This document shows, in pieces, positions 30,901 through 41,300 of a stretch of 64,000 nt of DNA. This stretch comes from Streptomyces violaceusniger Tu 4113. GTDB lineage: Bacteria; Actinomycetota; Actinomycetes; Streptomycetales; Streptomycetaceae. The notes beneath the pieces were generated by a model, which was given only the letters and a program-made list of their open reading frames with translations, was not told where the DNA came from and did not search any database. The number at the start of each line of letters is the position of its first letter. Position 1 is the first letter of the stretch. Location of the stretch: positions 3,224,001-3,288,000 of the forward strand of contig NC_015957.1 in the NCBI RefSeq assembly GCF_000147815.2, in the 5' to 3' direction. The position numbers were made by a program, and so were the translations under genes.

Positions 30901-33900
30901 CCTGGAGCCCGGCGGGAGCGCCGTCGGCGTCGTACTCCTCGGAGAAGCCGAAGGCCAGGTCGAACCGGGCCGCGCCGAGGTTGACCACGTACGAGGTCAC
31001 CTCCAGGCCGCGCATCTCGCTGGCGTAGTCCGGCAGGTTCTGCAGGTTCAGCAGCACCTGGAACAGCGGGTGCCGGGCCAGCGAACGAGGCGGGTTGACG
31101 GCCTCCACCAGCCGCTCGAACGGCACGTCCTGGTTGCCGTAGGCACTCAGATCGGTCTCCCGCACCCGGTCCACCAGCTGACGGAAGGTCGGGCGTCCGG
31201 AGGTGTCGGTGCGCAGCACCAGCATGTTGGTGAGGAACCCGACCATGTCGTCCAGCGCCTCGTCGGTGCGGTTGGCGATCACGCTGCCGATCGGGATGTC
31301 GGTGCCCGCACCGACCCGGTGCAGCATCGTGGCGAGACCGGCCTGCAACACCATGTACAGGCTCGCGCCCGTCTCCTGGGAGAGCGCCAGCAGCTTCCCG
31401 TGCAGCTCCGCGTCGAGCCGGTAGTACACGGGCATGCCGCGGTGGCTCGCGACCGCCGGGCGCGGACGGTCCACCGGGAGCGCCAGCTCCTGTGGCAGCG
31501 CGGCGAGCTGCTCCCGCCAGTAGCGCAGCTGCCCCGAGAAGACGCTGTCCGGGTCGTCCTCGTCGCCCAGCACCTGCTGCTGCCACAGCGCGTAGTCGGC
31601 GTTCTGCACCGGCAGCGGCTCCCACCGCGGTGCCGTCCCGTCGCAGCGCGCGGCGTAGGCGGTGGCCAGGTCGGTCGCCAGCGGTCGCATCGACCAGCCG
31701 TCACCGGCGATGTGGTGCAGCACGAACAGCAGGACGTGGTCCTCCTCCGCCAGGCGGAACAGCGACACCCGCAGCGGCACCTCGGCTGTCAGGTCGATAC
31801 CGCGGCGGACCTCGGCCTCCAGCCGTTCGTCCACGTCCCCGGGGCCGGCCTCCACCACCGTCAGGTCGGGCCGCGCCTCTTGCGCGGGCAGGATCCGCTG
31901 GTAGGGCACGCCGTCCCGCTCGGGGTACACCGTCCGCAGGCTCTCGTGCCGGCCGACGAGATCGCCGAGCGCGTCGGCGAGCGCGGCCTGGTCGAGCGGG
32001 CCCCGCAGCCGGATCGAGATCGGCATGTTGTACGTGGCGCTCTGGCCGTCGAACCGGTTGATGAACCACAGCCGCCGCTGGGCGAACGACAGCGGGATGT
32101 GCTCCGGCCGCTCCATCGCCCGCAGCGCGCTGCGCCCGGCGCGGGCGTCGTCCAGCCGGGCGGCGAGCGCCTCGGCCGTCGGCGCGTCGAACACCGCCCG
32201 GATGGGCAGCTCCACACCGAAGGCGGCCCGGACCCGGCTGACCAGGCGGGTGGCGAGCAGCGAGTCGCCGCCCAGGGCGAAGAAGCTGTCGTCGACGCCC
32301 ACGTCCGGCCGCCCCAGGAGGTCGGCGAACAACCTCACCAGCTGCTCCTCGCGCGGGGTACGGGCGGCCCGGCCGGAGACGGCGACCTCGGGCGCGGGCA
32401 GCGCCGCGCGGTCGACCTTCCCATTGGCGGTGAGCGGAAGCCGGTCCAGGGTGACCACGGCGGAGGGCACCATGTAGTCCGGCAACTCGTCGGCCAGCCG
32501 GCGGCGCACCGCCTCGGCGTCCAGGGCCGCGCCGTCGGCGGGCACGAGGTAGGCGATGAGCCGCTGCGGGCCGTCGGCGGCGCGGCGTGCGATCACCGCG
32601 GCCTGGGCCACTCGCGGCAGCCGGGAGACGGCCGCCTCCACCTCGCCCAGCTCGATGCGGAACCCGCGGATCTTGACCTGGTCGTCGGCGCGGCCCGCGA
32701 ACAGCAGTCTGCCCTCGGGTGTCCACCGCACCAGATCGCCGACCCGGTACATGCGGGAGCCCGGCGGGCCGAACGGGTCGGCCACGAAGGACGCGGCGGT
32801 CAGCCCCGGCCGGTCCCAGTAGCCGCGGGCGAGCCCCTCACCGGCGATGTACAGCTCGCCGGTGACCCCGGCCGGCACCGGCCGCACCATGCTGTCCAGC
32901 ACATAGACGCGCATGTTGTCCATCGGGCCGCCGATCGGCACGGTGCCGACGGGTGGGGTGGCGGCGTCCATCCGGTGGAAGGCGGCGAAGCTGGTGGTCT
33001 CGGTCGGACCGTAGGTGTCCTTGAACACCATGCCGGGGAAGCGGTCCAGCAGCCGGGCGACCGAGGCGGCGGGCACCACGTCGCCGCCCGCGAGCAGTTC
33101 GCGCACCGGCGCCAGGCACTCCAGGTCCTCGTCCACCACCAGCCGGAACAGCCCTGCCGTCAGATGCAGCGCCGTCACCCGGTACTCGCTCAGGAGCCGC
33201 CCGAGGGACGCCACGTCCAGGTCCTCCGGCGGAGCGAGCACCACCTGACGGCCCCTCAGCAGCGGCATCCACAGCTCGTAGTTGGAGGCGTCGAAGGCGT
33301 GCGGGGCGTGCAGCAGCACCCGGTGGTGGGCGTCCCCGGCGAAGCAGCGGTCGAGCGCGAACGCCAGCAGGTCACGGTGGGTGACGGCGACACCCTTGGC
33401 GCGACCGGTGGAGCCGGAGGTGTACATGATGTACGCGAGCTGCTGCGGATGGCCCGCGACTTGTGGGTCCTCGGCCGGCTGTTCGGCCAGCCGCGGCTCG
33501 TCGTCCACGACGATGACCGGACCGCCGGCCGGGGGTGCCTCGGAGACCGACGCGGTGTCGGTCAGCACCACCGCGGCGCCCGTCTCGGCGACGATGAGGG
33601 TCGTGCGGGCCAGCGGTGCCCGTGCGTCCAGCGGTACGTAGGTCCCTCCGGCCTTCAGCACGGCCAGCAGCGACACGACGAGATCCGGCGAGCGGCGCTG
33701 CAGCACGGCCACCCGGGAGCCCGCGGTCACGCCCGAGGCGCGCAGCAGATGGGCCAGCCGGTTGGCGGCCGTGTCCAGCTCCTGGTACGTCAGCTGCCCG
33801 CCCTGCCACAGCAGGGCCGGCTCGTCCGGCACCCGCGCGGCCTGTTCGGCGAAACGGCGCTGCACGGTCTCCACCAGGGCGGGCACCTCGACGGCGGTGT

Positions 33901-36900
33901 CGTTCCACTCGGTCAGCAGCCGCGCGTGCTCGGCCCCGGTCAGCAGCCGCAGCCGCGACAGCCGCCCGCCGGGCGCGTCGGCGAGCTGGGTGAGCACCGA
34001 TGTCATGCGCTCCCACAGCCGCGCCACGGACTCCGCGTCGAACAGCGATGAGCGGTAGTGCAGCCGCCCGGTGAGCTCCTGGCTGCCGGGCTCATCGGCC
34101 AGGACCACCGCCAGGTCGAACTTCTCCACGCCCAGGGCCGCGTCGTCCGGGCGCACCACCAGACCGGGCCACCGCGCGGTGTCCCCACCGCTCCGTACGG
34201 TCACGGCGACCTGCGCCAGCGGATGGCGCGAGGCGATCAGATCCGGCTCCAGACGGCGCAACAGTCGCTCGAACGGGACCGGGTGGCGCCGGGCCTCGGC
34301 GGCCGCCTTGCCGACGCGGGTGAGCAGGTCGGCCACCGTCGGATCACCGGAGGTGTCGACGCGCAGCACGGACAGCTGTGCCCCGAAGGTCGCGGGGCCG
34401 GTCTCCCCGGCGGGGTGGGACAGGGTGGCGACGGGCACGTCATGGCCGGCCCCGAGGCCGCCGAGCACCAGGGCGAACGCGGCGCGCAGCACCGTCTCCA
34501 GGTCGGTGCCGGCCCGCTCGGCGAGCGCGCCGAGGCGCTCGCGTGCCGCGGCGCCCAGCCGGACGGGCACGGCGTGCGAGGGCTGGGCGTCCACGGCCGG
34601 GCGCGGCCGGTCGGTGGCCAGCGGCAGCTCCTCGGGCGCGCCCGCCAGGTGTCCGGCCCACCAGGCGAGGGCCTCCTCGTCCCGGGCCCGGTCCGGCTCC
34701 GGCTCCGCCTCCCAGCGCACCGGTTCGCCGCCGGTCCGGGCCCGGTAGGCGGACGCCAGGTCGCGCAGCAGCCGTCCGCCCGCCCAGTCGTCGCCGGCGA
34801 TCCGGTGCACCACCGTCACCAGGACGGCCTCGCGGTCGCTGACGGGGAACAGCGCGAACCGCACCGGCAGCCGGGTGGCCAGGTCGAATCCGCCGGCCAC
34901 CTCGGCGGCCACCGCCGCCTCGTCGAAGTCGGCCACCGTGAGCGGGACGCGCACGCTCGACGGCGGCAGCACCGTACCGCTCGGCTCGCCGTCCCGCTCG
35001 GGGAAGACCGTACGCAGCGCCTCGTGCCGGGCCAGCACATCGTGCAGCGCGCCGCGCAGCGCATCCTGGTCGAGGTCGCCGGTCAGCCGCACGGCGAACG
35101 GCACGTTGTGGGTGGCGGCCCGGTGCTCCTCGAAGCGGTTGATGAACCACAGCCGGCGGTCCGCGCGGGAGACCTCCACCGTGCGGGCCCCGGCCGCGGA
35201 CGCCGCGTCACCCTGCGGCAGCGCGGCCGTGATCCGGGCGGTCAGCGCCTCGACCGAGGGTGCCTCGAAGATGACGCGGATCGGCACGTCCACCCCGAAG
35301 GCCGAGCGGATCCGCCCGGCCAGCCGGATCGCGAGCAGCGAATGCCCGCCCAGCTGGAAGAAGTCGTCGTCGGCACCGACCTCGGGTGCGCCGAGGACAT
35401 CGGCGTACAGACCGCAGACGATCTCCTGCTCAGGGGTCGAGGGCGCGCGCCGGGTGCCCTGCGCCGCCGGCGCCGGCAGCGCGGCCCTGGCCACCTTGCC
35501 GCTGCGGGTCAGCGGAAGCTCGTCGAGGACGACGAAGGCGGCGGGCACCATATAGCCGGGCAGCCGCTCCGCGACGTGCTCGCGCACCTCGTCCGCACCG
35601 GCCCCCTCCACCACCACGTATGCCACCAGGCGGCGGTCGCCGGGGCGGTCCTCGCGGACGGTGACGACCGCCTGCCGCACCGCGGCGTGGCCGCGCAGGG
35701 CGGCCTCGATCTCACCGGTCTCGATGCGGAAGCCGCGGATCTTGACCTGGTCGTCGGCCCGCCCGGCGAACGTCAGCTCCCCGGAGTCGGTCCAGGACAC
35801 CAGGTCGCCGGTGCGGTACATGCGCTCCCCGGCCGCGCCGAACGGATCGGCCACGAACCGCTCCGCGGTCAGCGCCGCCCGCCCCAGATAGCCGCGGGCG
35901 AGCCCCACCCCGCTCAGATACAGCTCGCCCACCGAGCCCACCGGCACCGGCCGCAGCGCCTGGTCCAGCACATAGCCACGCATGTTGTCCAGCGGTGCGC
36001 CGATGGACGGCGCGGCGCCCTGCGGGGTGAGTCCGTCGGTCATGGTGGCGGCGACCGTGGCCTCGGTCGGCCCGTACGCGTTGACCATGTGGCGTCCGGG
36101 CGCCCAGGCGGAGACCAGTTCGGCCGAGCACGCCTCGCCGCCCACCATCAGCCCGCGCACCGTGCCGAGGCTGCCGGCCGGCATCATCGACAGCGGCGAC
36201 GGCGGGATCATCAGATGGGTGATCCGTCGCTCGTCGAGCAGCGTGGCCAGGTCGGGGCCCGGCGCGAGGCGCTCCTCGGGCGCGCACACCAGGGTGGCGC
36301 CGGTGAACAGAGCCTTGGACAGCTCCCAGAACGAGGCGTCGAAGCTGGGGGAGACGAACTGCAGTACCCGGTCGCCCGGCCCCACCCGGTGCTTACGGCG
36401 CTGTACCGCGACGGCGTTGGCCAGACCCAGGTGGCTCACCACGACGCCCTTCGGGCGCCCGGTGGAGCCGGAGGTGTAGATGACGTAGGCCGGGTGCAGC
36501 GGGTGCGCGGGAGCGGTGCGCTCCTGCTCGGTCAGCGGGGTGCGCGCGGTGTCCGCCAGCGCGGCGCCCAGCCGCGGGTCGTCCAGCGGCAGCACCTCGG
36601 CGGCGCCGGTGGCGGGCAGCAACCGGGTGGCGTCGTTGGTGGTGAGCACCGCAGCGGGCCGCGCGTCGTCGAGGAGGAAGGCGATGCGTTCCCGCGGGTA
36701 GCGCAGATCGACCGGCAGGTACGCGGCCCCGGCCTTGGCCACCGCGAGCACCGACAGCACGAACGGAATGCCGCGCGGCAGCGCCAGCGCCACGACCCGC
36801 TCCGGCCCGATGCCGCGGGCGGCCAGCTGGCGGGCCAGCTGATTGGCCCGCGCGTCCAGCTCCCCGTAGGTGACGGTGGTCGACTCGTACTCGACGGCGA

Positions 36901-38326
36901 CGGCCTCCGGTGCGCGGGCGGCCTGGGCCTCGAAGAGCTGGGCGAGGGTGGCCGGTTCGACGGGTCGGCCGGTGTCGTTGAACCGCACCAGCAGCCGCTG
37001 CCGCTCGGCCGCGTCCAGCAGGTCGAGACGCCCGACCGGCTGCTCCGGCTCGGCCACCAGGGTCTCCAGCAGCCGCCGCGCCCGGTCCAGCAGGGCCGCC
37101 GTCTCCTCGGCGCCGAACAGGTCGGGTTGGTAGCTCAGCCGCAGATGCAGCCGCTCCCCGGGCAGCACCATCAGCGCGATCGGATAGTGGCTGTAGTCGG
37201 TGCCCTCGGATTCCACGACACGCAGCCCGGTGCCGGGCAGGCTCTCGGCGTTGTGGTCGACGGGGAAGCTCTCGAACACCGTCATGGTGTCGAACAGCTC
37301 GGCCCCGCCCGCCAGCCGCTGGATCGCGGCGAGCCCCAGGTGCTGGTGCGGCAGCAGCTCCGTCTGCTCGGCCTGGACCCGTACCAGCATGTCCAGGACG
37401 GGCTCGCCGGGATCGATGCGCACCCGCACCGGCAGGGTGTTGAGGAACAGGCCGACCATGTTCTCCACACCCGGCAGCTCCGGCGGGCGGCCGGAGACGG
37501 TGGTGCCGAAGACCACGTCGCGGCGCCCGGTGAGCCGGCTCAACAGCAGCGCCCACACACCCTGGACGACCGTGTTGAGGGTGAGCGAATGGCGCCGGGC
37601 CAGTGCGGTCAGCGCGGTGGTCAGCGAACGGCTCAGGTCGAGGGTGGCCCGCTCGGGCAGCACCGCCATGCGGTCCGGTGCCACCGGCCGCACCACCATC
37701 GGCTCGGCCAGGCCGTCGAGCGCCTCGGCCCACGCCTGTTCGGCCGCCGGCCGGTCCTGCCCGGCCAGCCAGACGAGGTAGTCGCGGAACGGCGGGACCG
37801 GCGGCAGTTTGCTGTCATTGGTGCCGCCGCGCGCGTACAGCGCGAACAACTCGCTCAACAGCAGCGGGATGGACCAGCCGTCCAGCAGGATGTGGTGGTG
37901 GGTGAAGAGCAGCCGGCAGCGCTCGGCACCCAGACGGATCAGGGTGAACCGCAGCAGCGGCGGGCGCGCGAGGTCGAACCGGCGGGTGCGGTCCTCCTCC
38001 GTCAGCCGCGCCACCTCGGCCGCGCGCTCCTCCTCGGTCAGCCCGCCGAGGTCATGCTCGGCCCAGGGGACCGGCACCTCCCGGATCACCAGCTGCACGG
38101 GCTGGGCGGAGCTGCGGTGCTGGAAGGACGTCCGGAGGTTGGCGTGGCGGCGCAGCACGGTGGCCGCGGCCGCCCGGAGGGCGTCGGCGTCCAGCCGGCC
38201 CTCCAGCTCGACGCTCAGCTGCGAGGTGTAGAGGTCCACGCTGCGGTCGTCGTACAGGCTGTGGAAGAGCAGCCCCTCCTGCAGCGGGGTGAGCGGCAGG
38301 ATCGCTTCAACTGCCGATGTGCTCAT
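15941..38326 (-). CDS. NRPS-2: six-module peptide synthetase (modules 5-10) with thioesterase
   Basis: 7461 residues. Approximate core positions: C5 [10 protein letters not shown] 142, A5 617, T5 LGGHSLL 992; condensation-like domain with H1174-R1175...D1179-D1180, A6 1636, T6 2019; C7 2208, A7 2700, T7 3089; C8 3276, A8 3771, T8 4150; C9 4339, A9 4823, N-methyltransferase (VLEIGVGSG) 5122-5440, T9 5612, E9 [10 protein letters not shown] 5807; C10 6297, A10 6770, T10 7145; TE with GWSLGG (Ser7278) and His7429. Ten-letter codes read by eye: A5 DAWMMGAVAK (hydrophobic, Leu-like), A6 DAYHLGTSFK (unassigned), A7 DLTKLGVVNK (Asp-like), A8 DILQLGLIWK (Gly), A9 DAYWWGGTFK (Val), A10 DASTVAAVCK (Tyr). 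The ATG overlaps the NRPS-1 stop. The TE should release, possibly cyclise, the peptide. Confidence 0.93.
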   Translation of the reverse strand: MSTSAVEAILPLTPLQEGLLFHSLYDDRSVDLYTSQLSVELEGRLDADALRAAAATVLRRHANLRTSFQHRSSAQPVQLVIREVPVPWAEHDLGGLTEEERAAEVARLTEEDRTRRFDLARPPLLRFTLIRLGAERCRLLFTHHHILLDGWSIPLLLSELFALYARGGTNDSKLPPVPPFRDYLVWLAGQDRPAAEQAWAEALDGLAEPMVVRPVAPDRMAVLPERATLDLSRSLTTALTALARRHSLTLNTVVQGVWALLLSRLTGRRDVVFGTTVSGRPPELPGVENMVGLFLNTLPVRVRIDPGEPVLDMLVRVQAEQTELLPHQHLGLAAIQRLAGGAELFDTMTVFESFPVDHNAESLPGTGLRVVESEGTDYSHYPIALMVLPGERLHLRLSYQPDLFGAEETAALLDRARRLLETLVAEPEQPVGRLDLLDAAERQRLLVRFNDTGRPVEPATLAQLFEAQAARAPEAVAVEYESTTVTYGELDARANQLARQLAARGIGPERVVALALPRGIPFVLSVLAVAKAGAAYLPVDLRYPRERIAFLLDDARPAAVLTTNDATRLLPATGAAEVLPLDDPRLGAALADTARTPLTEQERTAPAHPLHPAYVIYTSGSTGRPKGVVVSHLGLANAVAVQRRKHRVGPGDRVLQFVSPSFDASFWELSKALFTGATLVCAPEERLAPGPDLATLLDERRITHLMIPPSPLSMMPAGSLGTVRGLMVGGEACSAELVSAWAPGRHMVNAYGPTEATVAATMTDGLTPQGAAPSIGAPLDNMRGYVLDQALRPVPVGSVGELYLSGVGLARGYLGRAALTAERFVADPFGAAGERMYRTGDLVSWTDSGELTFAGRADDQVKIRGFRIETGEIEAALRGHAAVRQAVVTVREDRPGDRRLVAYVVVEGAGADEVREHVAERLPGYMVPAAFVVLDELPLTRSGKVARAALPAPAAQGTRRAPSTPEQEIVCGLYADVLGAPEVGADDDFFQLGGHSLLAIRLAGRIRSAFGVDVPIRVIFEAPSVEALTARITAALPQGDAASAAGARTVEVSRADRRLWFINRFEEHRAATHNVPFAVRLTGDLDQDALRGALHDVLARHEALRTVFPERDGEPSGTVLPPSSVRVPLTVADFDEAAVAAEVAGGFDLATRLPVRFALFPVSDREAVLVTVVHRIAGDDWAGGRLLRDLASAYRARTGGEPVRWEAEPEPDRARDEEALAWWAGHLAGAPEELPLATDRPRPAVDAQPSHAVPVRLGAAARERLGALAERAGTDLETVLRAAFALVLGGLGAGHDVPVATLSHPAGETGPATFGAQLSVLRVDTSGDPTVADLLTRVGKAAAEARRHPVPFERLLRRLEPDLIASRHPLAQVAVTVRSGGDTARWPGLVVRPDDAALGVEKFDLAVVLADEPGSQELTGRLHYRSSLFDAESVARLWERMTSVLTQLADAPGGRLSRLRLLTGAEHARLLTEWNDTAVEVPALVETVQRRFAEQAARVPDEPALLWQGGQLTYQELDTAANRLAHLLRASGVTAGSRVAVLQRRSPDLVVSLLAVLKAGGTYVPLDARAPLARTTLIVAETGAAVVLTDTASVSEAPPAGGPVIVVDDEPRLAEQPAEDPQVAGHPQQLAYIMYTSGSTGRAKGVAVTHRDLLAFALDRCFAGDAHHRVLLHAPHAFDASNYELWMPLLRGRQVVLAPPEDLDVASLGRLLSEYRVTALHLTAGLFRLVVDEDLECLAPVRELLAGGDVVPAASVARLLDRFPGMVFKDTYGPTETTSFAAFHRMDAATPPVGTVPIGGPMDNMRVYVLDSMVRPVPAGVTGELYIAGEGLARGYWDRPGLTAASFVADPFGPPGSRMYRVGDLVRWTPEGRLLFAGRADDQVKIRGFRIELGEVEAAVSRLPRVAQAAVIARRAADGPQRLIAYLVPADGAALDAEAVRRRLADELPDYMVPSAVVTLDRLPLTANGKVDRAALPAPEVAVSGRAARTPREEQLVRLFADLLGRPDVGVDDSFFALGGDSLLATRLVSRVRAAFGVELPIRAVFDAPTAEALAARLDDARAGRSALRAMERPEHIPLSFAQRRLWFINRFDGQSATYNMPISIRLRGPLDQAALADALGDLVGRHESLRTVYPERDGVPYQRILPAQEARPDLTVVEAGPGDVDERLEAEVRRGIDLTAEVPLRVSLFRLAEEDHVLLFVLHHIAGDGWSMRPLATDLATAYAARCDGTAPRWEPLPVQNADYALWQQQVLGDEDDPDSVFSGQLRYWREQLAALPQELALPVDRPRPAVASHRGMPVYYRLDAELHGKLLALSQETGASLYMVLQAGLATMLHRVGAGTDIPIGSVIANRTDEALDDMVGFLTNMLVLRTDTSGRPTFRQLVDRVRETDLSAYGNQDVPFERLVEAVNPPRSLARHPLFQVLLNLQNLPDYASEMRGLEVTSYVVNLGAARFDLAFGFSEEYDADGAPAGLQGDIQYSVDLFDQATAEDFAACLGRVLRSAVDDPDRTVGHLAMLPAERRDRLVSGYAAGPAVQVPAAPLPELFAAQAARTPEAPAVVRGPLTLTYAELAAAAGRLARHLRAAGAGPGALVAVALPRTPLLVTALLGVVTSGAAYLPIDPGNPADRIAFMLGDAAPALVLTDTATAARLPECAVPVVLLDAPETAEVLAAADSGPMADAERTRPLSMLDAAYIIYTSGSTGRPKGVVVEHHSLADYLAHTTAAYASARGVALVHSPVSFDLTVTGLYTPLLVGGCVNLASLSEPAPPEEAGLTAAPATFLKATPSHLPLLNALPDGYSPSGDLLLGGEPLLGTSLRAWRERHPDVTVRNVYGPTEATVNCAEYRLAPGARLPDGPVPIGRPQANARLYVLDAGLEPVPEGVTGELYLAGEGLARGYLHAPALTAERFVADPYGPPGARMYRSGDLAKWNRAGELVYVGRGDDQVKLRGFRIELGEIEVALAAHPAVAGATVIVREDRPGDQRLVAYLVPAPGAAPCAPADLAGHLAGRLPEYMVPQAYLTVDELPLTAHGKVDRAALPAPVADRRDGPGAAGARTPQEELLCHLFADMLGVPDVGVHDNFFDLGGHSLLATRLVSRIRSVFGLELPIRAVFEAPTVARLTAHLTQAGAGRRALAPMPRPAEVPLSFAQRRLWFLNRFDDAADSAYNLPIALRMTGALDRDALTAALGDLVARHEVFRTVFPESVGVPVQRVLPVDGAAPRPDVTETTEERLPGLLAAEMRGGFDLTVEPPLRARLFAPAADTHVLTLTMHHIAADGWSLAPLMADLATAYRARATGREPGWQPLPVQYADYALWQRAVLGDEAEPDSPIARQLRYWEETLAGLPDELSLPTDRPRPAVASYQGAHVPVEIPAELHQRIGELARSRQASVYMVLQTGLAALLSRLGCGTDIPIGSLIAGRTDEALEDLVGFFVNTLVLRTDTSGEPTFAELLDRVRATDLAAYAHQDLPFERLVEAVNPGRSMARHPLFQVALNLQNAARADWSLGLPGLTVEPEGFTLETEKFDLSFTFTEHHAADGTPAGITGTVGYAVDLFDGERVAGLTARLVRLLSAAIAAPDEAVAELELLDPEERSALRTAGTGPRRTVPADGVDALLARRAAATPSALAVRGPDGSLTYGELDAAVTRLARRLIERGAAPGSLIAVALPRGTGMLVALLAVLRSGAAYLPLDPAHPAERLAATLADARPLLALATRTTAAALPEGTSLELLDDVEPHRGPDAPARPWADGERAAPVHPEHPAYVIHTSGSTGRPKGVVVPRRALANFLGDMAERFPLGAADRLLAVTTVSFDIAALELYLPLVSGAAVVIADRDTVRDPAALLRLADEAGATVLQGTPSLWQALVAHAPDAPRGLRALAGGEALPRELADRITGAGAELTNLYGPTETTIWSTTAALGARPGAPAIGAPIANTTVHVLDGRLRPVPAGVAGELYIGGSGLAHGYLGRPGLSAERFVADPYGAAGTRMYRTGDLARWGSDGCLEYLSRVDHQVKLRGFRIEPAEIEAALTRHQDVAQAAVLLREDRPGDQRLVGYVVPAPGRAADTGALRAHLAASLPEYMVPAAIVPLDALPVTPNGKLDRHALPEPAATAQGAQGGAPRSPREEIMCGLFAQTLGMDAFPVHDSFFESGGHSLLATRLMSRVRTVFGVELPIRALFEHPTAAGLVGRLDGADQARPALRPLPRPEVLPLSFAQRRMWLLHRLEGPSPTYNMPFVVRLSGDLDRDALRTALDDVLDRHESLRTFFPEVDGVPSQQILTGDDARVEIAARQVTPSEVEAATAEAVRVRFDLTAGLPVAASLLSLSPTEHVFVLVVHHIAGDGWSIGPLAGDVARAYAARCAGRAPDWEPLPVSYADYALWQRELLGEESDPDSLFAAQVGHWERALADLPDQLNLPTDRPRRAVAGFEGGRLGIRLPAPLHTAIRALARQQGASAFMVMQAAVAALLNKLGAGTDIPLGSPIAGRTDEALDKLVGFFVNTLVLRNDLTGNPSFAELVGRARETALAAYAHQDVPFDHLVEVLRPDRSAAHQPLFQVMLALQNATAAADLELPGLTVTAADGFTGASRFDLFFSFAEQFDDDSGAPEGMDGFVEYSTDLFDAATVAGLLERLERLLTAVTADPGRPVSSIDLLGEEERETVVRRWNDTATNAVPDSVTGRFAAQVARTPDAVAVAAGERRLTYRELDEASDRLARRLVALGVAPEDRVALFQERSPGLVVSILAVLKSGAAYVPIDPRYPASRRGHIMAASQVSVLLTDLASPAPECAHDATVLVVDAPAPADGQDAPLPAPVRPEQLAYVMYTSGSTGVPKGVAITHADVTALAADRAFASGAHRRVLLHSPQAFDAATYELWVPLLNGGQVVVAPPGDLDLPTLERVVAEHAVTGLWMTAGLFRLTAEEAPSCFAGVAEVWTGGDVVPAEAVRRVMAACPGTVVVDGYGPTETTTFATRFRVPDPDNVPARIPIGRPLDNMRVHVLDDGLCPVPPGVPGELYIAGAGLARGYLGRPELTSERFVADPYGPAGGRMYRTGDLVRWNAGGAVEFLSRADDQVKIRGFRIEPGEIEATFAGHPDVAQAAVVVREDRPGDHQLVAYVVPGADGTAEATGSAEEQIDQWQELYAQMYGAERPEEFGEDFSGWASSYTGEDIPIEEMREWRDATVERIRALRPRRVLEIGVGSGLLLAKLADDCETYWGLDFSAEAIAVLRRQVAARPELAGRVELQLRAAHELDGLPTGFFDTVVINSVAQYFPHAAYLTDLLQSLADLVAPGGAVFLGDQRNLRTQRAFQTAIRLRQRAEHQDEAAVSRAVEQTIMMEKELLVDPEYFAAVARHIPAYTAVDVRVKRGHGDNELTRHRFDVVLRTGPADPHDLGTIEHLRYGVDLTDLADMERMLAGRGGGPVRVTGIPDARLAGEQAALQSLAEGRQVAEAVDALHRPAEPGIDPEALYALGDRLGPAVLVTYAPGAPGRLDAVFGADGPLLTDVYLPATRLEPAAHVNNPLGSRQLGTLVADLRGYAEQRLPAYMVPAAIVPLDALPTTVNGKLDRRALPAPDFSAAATSRAPRTEREVRLCAVMAEVLALPSIGIDDNFFDLGGDSIMSIQLVSRARRAGLLIGTRDVFQYPTVAELAGAVRLDDAAADGADEPDTGEVPLLPIVYWLRERGGPIEGFHQSRVVPLPAGATREPLVRALEALLEHHAALRMRLHRDEERWRLEIPQLPAAGAEKLLERVDVAGLDVAALEAAVTAHRETAAAQLAPDDGVMVRAVWFDPGPDHGGHLLLLVHHLAVDGVSWRVLVPDLAEAYEATAQDREIALQPVGTSLRGWATRLHRLAAERRAETGFWEEMVRAPEPTLGHRPLDPARDTVASTRFTHVRLPVELSTALLTDVPRAIHGGVDDILLTALSLTLTRWRAARRGDARDDVLVAVESHGRHDIVDGVDLTRTVGWFTAMYPVRIDLSGLGPARVGGPAAERAAKAVKEQLRRVPDHGIGYGLLRYLDPESSARLAGGAEPQVAFNYFGRFATPGTPLPPTATEPVYETGRYDGDTDGQRPFGHPLEINARADDTADGPSLSCMWSWPDGLFTDEEVLELCAGWVEALQALADLGLRPGAGGRTPSDLPLVQLTQRQIERLEADLPGLADVLPLTPLQEGLLFHARYDDAGHDPYTVQFLWTLDGQVDRDALRAAARTLLRRHPNLRVAFRQDDLDRPVQVVVDDLALPWYEHDLRTFGGEELDREVERIVAEDRARRFDPGRPPLIRFTLIRVAEDAYRFLFTNHHILLDGWSMPILLGELVSLYGAAGDDRALPVPADHRAYLTWLARQDRGEAEDAWREALAGLQEPLLLAPRTGARVTAVPSRRVVEVDAELSAALAEVARRHGLTLNTLVQGAWATLLGRLAGRDDVVFGATVSGRPPEVPGIETMVGLFINTLPVRVRLDQAEPLSALLERIQRQQSALMPYPYLRLSDVQRLAGLGELFDSATVFENYPAPPPGLDTEPGEVDVSGDETREATHYPLALCASMRGATLRLRLDHRPDVVDAPTAAGLVDQLMRWLRALATDPDQPAGGVDLLGPGQRDQVLRRFNDTARVVPSSRWSELVAEQARRAPRRTAVACEQERLSYAELDRRANQLARLLAERGAGKGSLVALVLERTPDTAVAVLAVARAGAAYLPVDPRYPAERCAFILDDARPALMVATTDTVRLLEEAGGNRPALVLDDPAVRAAWAAHSDAPPVPAGPASPDEAAYVIYTSGTTGRPKGVVVTHRGIGNLAAAQTERFAIQADSSVLQFASPSFDAAVSEIVTALTAGATLVLAPAAELMPGPALAEVITRHGVTHATIPPTALAAVAPDGLPGLRTLVVAGEPCPPHQVEQWAPRLRMINAYGPTELTVCATMSDPLTAGAAVPIGRPIAGTSAYVLDARLRPVPPGVAGELYVSGPGLARGYLGRGALTAERFVADPFGTPGGRMYRTGDLVRWSHDGQLTFVGRADEQLKVRGFRIEPGEIESVLLGHPDVAQAAVVLRESGPAGRRLTAYVVPHDGGRLDPMVLRKHLAGHVPDYMVPAAFVALDTLPVTPHGKLDRPALPAPDTAGSTGGGAPRTPREEVLCGLFAEALGVGRIGIEDNFFDLGGDSLTAAGLVSRVNLAFGTAVSITALFDSPTVEGLAERLTAGDEGDPLDVVLPLRGTGGAEPVFCLPPAGGLSWTYAGLLRHIDPEHPVYALQARGLARDEPLPESVAAMAEDYLEQIRAIQPHGPYHLLGWSLGGVLGHLIATRLQAAGEHVATLAILDAYPVVNAHEAVEERPEDVLRQLLAYLGHDPAELGDGPLDHARARALLDDGDSAIAGLEERHIEALARVGTNISRITADFRLDRFRGEVLVFHAAQGKEGSAYTPELWGPYVDGRVVRHDVACTHNDITKAAAWAVIGPVLARSLRDARTTPTPSDR
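22000..22894 (-). repeat. NRPS-2 copy of a nearly identical N-methyltransferase-domain duplication
   Basis: This 895-bp stretch, encoding the N-methyltransferase inserted in A9, matches 39093-39987 in NRPS-1 at a constant offset of 17093 bp. I found only three mismatches by eye. Beyond 22894 similarity drops, then resumes to about 22970. Flanking A and T sequences are far less alike, so the block has been homogenised or copied recently. Confidence 0.85.
33900..35180 (-). other. X-like condensation domain (HRxxxDD) at the entry of module 6 in NRPS-2
   Basis: Residues about 1049-1476 of NRPS-2 form a full-length condensation-fold domain ([20 protein letters not shown] at the N terminus, [19 protein letters not shown], and a normal C-terminal half). 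The catalytic HHxxxDG motif reads HRIAGDD: the second, catalytic His is Arg1175 and the Gly is Asp1180. All other C domains here keep HHxxxDG. From memory, HRxxxDD is the altered motif reported for glycopeptide X-domains, which recruit Oxy P450s instead of making bonds. Here it lies between T5 and A6, not before the TE. Whether it still condenses, recruits a P450, or is dead is open. Confidence 0.7.
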
Positions 38327-41300
38327 TCCGGCAACCTCCAGTCAGATTCGAGCAGTGAGAGTTCGTCGTCCGAGAGCGACACCAGGGACCGGTCGACCGT
38401 CCCGTCGTCGGGCGGCGGTGGCGCGCTCGGCGCCGGGGCCCCCTCCGGTGTGATGTCGGTGGGTGTATCGGCGACGGCCGCCATGTCCGCCGCCGTCTTG
38501 TGCCGGAACACATCACGGGCGGTGAGGACCACACCGGCGGCCCGCAGACGGCTGACGAGCTGGATGGAGATGATGCTGTCGCCGCCCAGGTCGAAGAAGT
38601 TGTCGTCGATGCCGATCGTGGGCAGGGCCAGGACCTCCGCCATCACGGCGCAGACCAGGGCCTCCAGCTCGGTGCGCGGCGCCCGTGACGTGGTGCCGCC
38701 GGTGAACTCCGGCGCGGGCAGCGCCCGGCGGTCGAGCTTGCCGTTCACCGTCATGGGCAGCTCGTCGAGCGGGACGATCGCCGCGGGCACCATGTACGCG
38801 GGCAGCAGCCGCTCGGCGTGGGCGCGCAGGCCGGCCACGAGGGTGCCCAGCCGGCGTGAGCCGAGGGGGTTGTTGACGTATGCGCCGGGCTCCAGCCGGG
38901 TGGCGGGAAGGTACACCTCGGTCAGGGCCGGCCCGTCGGCGCCGAAGACGGCGTCGAGCCGCCCCGGGGCGCCGGAGGCGTAGGTGACCAGGACGGGCAG
39001 CTCGTGCCGCTCGGCCAGGGAGTGAAGTGTCTCCGGATCGACCCCCGGCTCGTCGGGGTGGCCGAGAGCCTCCAGGACCTCGGCGACCTCCCGTCCCTCG
39101 GCGAGGGACTGGAGGGCGGCCTGTTCCCCGGCCAGCCGGGCGTCCGGGATGCCCGTCACGCGCACCGGCCCGCCGCCGCGCCCGGCCAGCATGCGTTCCA
39201 TGTCGGCCAGGTCGGTGAGGTCCACGCCGTAGCGCAGGTGCTCGATGGTGCCGAGGTCGTGTGGGTCCGCCGGGCCGGTGCGCAGTACCACGTCGAAGCG
39301 GTGGCGGGTGAGCTCGTTGTCGCCGTGGCCGCGCTTGACCCGGACGTCCACGGCCGTGTAGGCGGGGATGTGGCGGGCGACGGCGGCGAAGTACTCGGGG
39401 TCGACCAGGAGTTCCTTCTCCATCATGATCGTCTGCTCGACGGCCCGGGACACCGCGGCCTCGTCCTGGTGCTCGGCGCGCTGGCGCAGCCGGATCGCGG
39501 TCTGGAAGGCGCGCTGGGTGCGCAGATTGCGCTGGTCGCCGAGGAACACCGCGCCCCCGGGGGCCACGAGGTCCGCGAGTGACTGCAGCAGGTCGGTGAG
39601 GTAGGCGGCGTGGGGGAAGTACTGGGCGACGGAGTTGATGACGACGGTGTCGAAGAAGCCGGTGGGCAGCCCGTCCAGCTCATGCGCGGCGCGTAGCTGC
39701 AGCTCGACCCGGCCGGCCAGTTCGGGCCGGGCGGCGACCTGACGGCGCAGTACGGCGATGGCCTCGGCGGAGAAGTCCAGGCCCCAGTAGGTTTCGCAGT
39801 CGCCGGCGAGCTTGGCCAGCAGCAGTCCGCTGCCGACGCCGATTTCCAGCACCCGGCGGGGCCGTAGGGCACGGATCCGTTCCACGGTGGCGTCCCGCCA
39901 CTCGCGCATCTCCTCGATCGGGATGTCCTCGCCGGTGTAGCTGCTGGCCCAGCCGCTGAAGTCCTCGCCGAACTCCTCCGGCCGCTCGGCCCCGTACATC
40001 AGGTCGTACACCTGCTGCCACTGGTCGATCTGCTCCTCGGCGGAGCCGGTCGCCTCCCGGGAACCGTCCAGTGCGGGCACCACGTACGCCACCAGTTGCG
40101 GATCCCCCGGGTGGTCCGCCCGCACCGTCACCACGGCCTCGTCCACTTCGGGGTGGTCCCGCAGGGTGCGCTCGATCTCGTCGGTCTCGATGCGGTAGCC
40201 GCGCACCTTGACCTGGTTGTCGACCCGGCCGACGAACTCCTGCCGGCCGTCGGGGAGCCAGCGCACCAGGTCGCCGGTGCGGTACATCCGCTCGCCGGGG
40301 GTGCCGAACGGGTCGGCGACGAACCGCTCGGCCGTCAGCGGAGCCCGGTACAGATAGCCGCGGGCCAGCAGCCCGCCCGCGATGTACAGCTCGCCGGGGA
40401 CCCCCACCGGAACCGGCCGCAGCCGCGCGTCCAGCACATACATCCGGGTGTTCCACGCGGGCCCGCCGAGGGTCACGACGCCGGGGCGCACCTCGTCGCC
40501 CGGCGCGATCCGGTGGACGCTGCAGCCGACCGTGGTCTCGGTGGGGCCGTACTCGTTGTGCACGGTGGTCCGCGGGTTGCGGGCACGCCAGTTGGCGAGC
40601 GCGGCGTCGGTCAGGGCCTCGCCGCCGATCACCAGGTCGTCGGCGGGGGAGAACTCCGGCGGCAGCGCGTCGAGCAGCCGCAGGTGGGTGGGCGTCACCT
40701 TCAGGAACGACAGCGGGGCGGCGTCAAGCGCCTCGACGGTCTGCCGGTCCTCCTCCATTCCGGCCACGTGCAGGCGGCCACCGGAGAGCAGCGGCCCGAA
40801 CAGCGCGGTCACCGTCAGGTCGAAGGAGATCGGCGAGTGCAGCAGCGCGGTGCCGCGCAGCGCCGGATAGATGTCCAGGGCCCAGTCCAGGTATTGCAGG
40901 ACGGAGGCGTGGGCCACGGCCACGCCCTTGGGGCGACCGGTCGAGCCGGAGGTGTAGATGACGTACGCGACATTGCTCCGATGCAGCGGACGGCGCCGCT
41001 CCGCGTCGTCGAGGGCATGGCCGGGACGCGCCGCGAGCTCCGCCCGGGTATCCGGGGCGTCGAGGTACAGCCGGGGCCGGGTATCGTCCGCGGGCAGTTG
41101 GGAGGCGCCCTGCGCGGTGCACAGCAGCAGCGTGGGCCGGGCGTCGTCGAGCATGAACCGGACGCGCTCGACGGGGTGGCGCGGATCGAGCGGCAGATAG
41201 CCCGCGCCCGCCTTGAGTACCGCGAACACCGCGACGAGTTGCTCGACCGACGCCGGGAGCGCGACCGCCACCAGCGCCTCGGGGCCGACGCCCCGCTCCA

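Noticed and set aside
23006..34051. Very long plus-strand open frame (over 3600 codons) opposite NRPS-2
   Set aside because: It is the antisense shadow of a GC-rich NRPS gene: no recognisable domains, composition follows the complementary strand, and the minus frame has complete NRPS domains throughout.
37600..38326. Dual condensation/epimerisation domain at the start of NRPS-2 to explain the missing E domain
   Set aside because: No additional N-terminal HHxxxxxGD motif; the domain begins directly with the normal [11 protein letters not shown] core, so the dual class is not supported.
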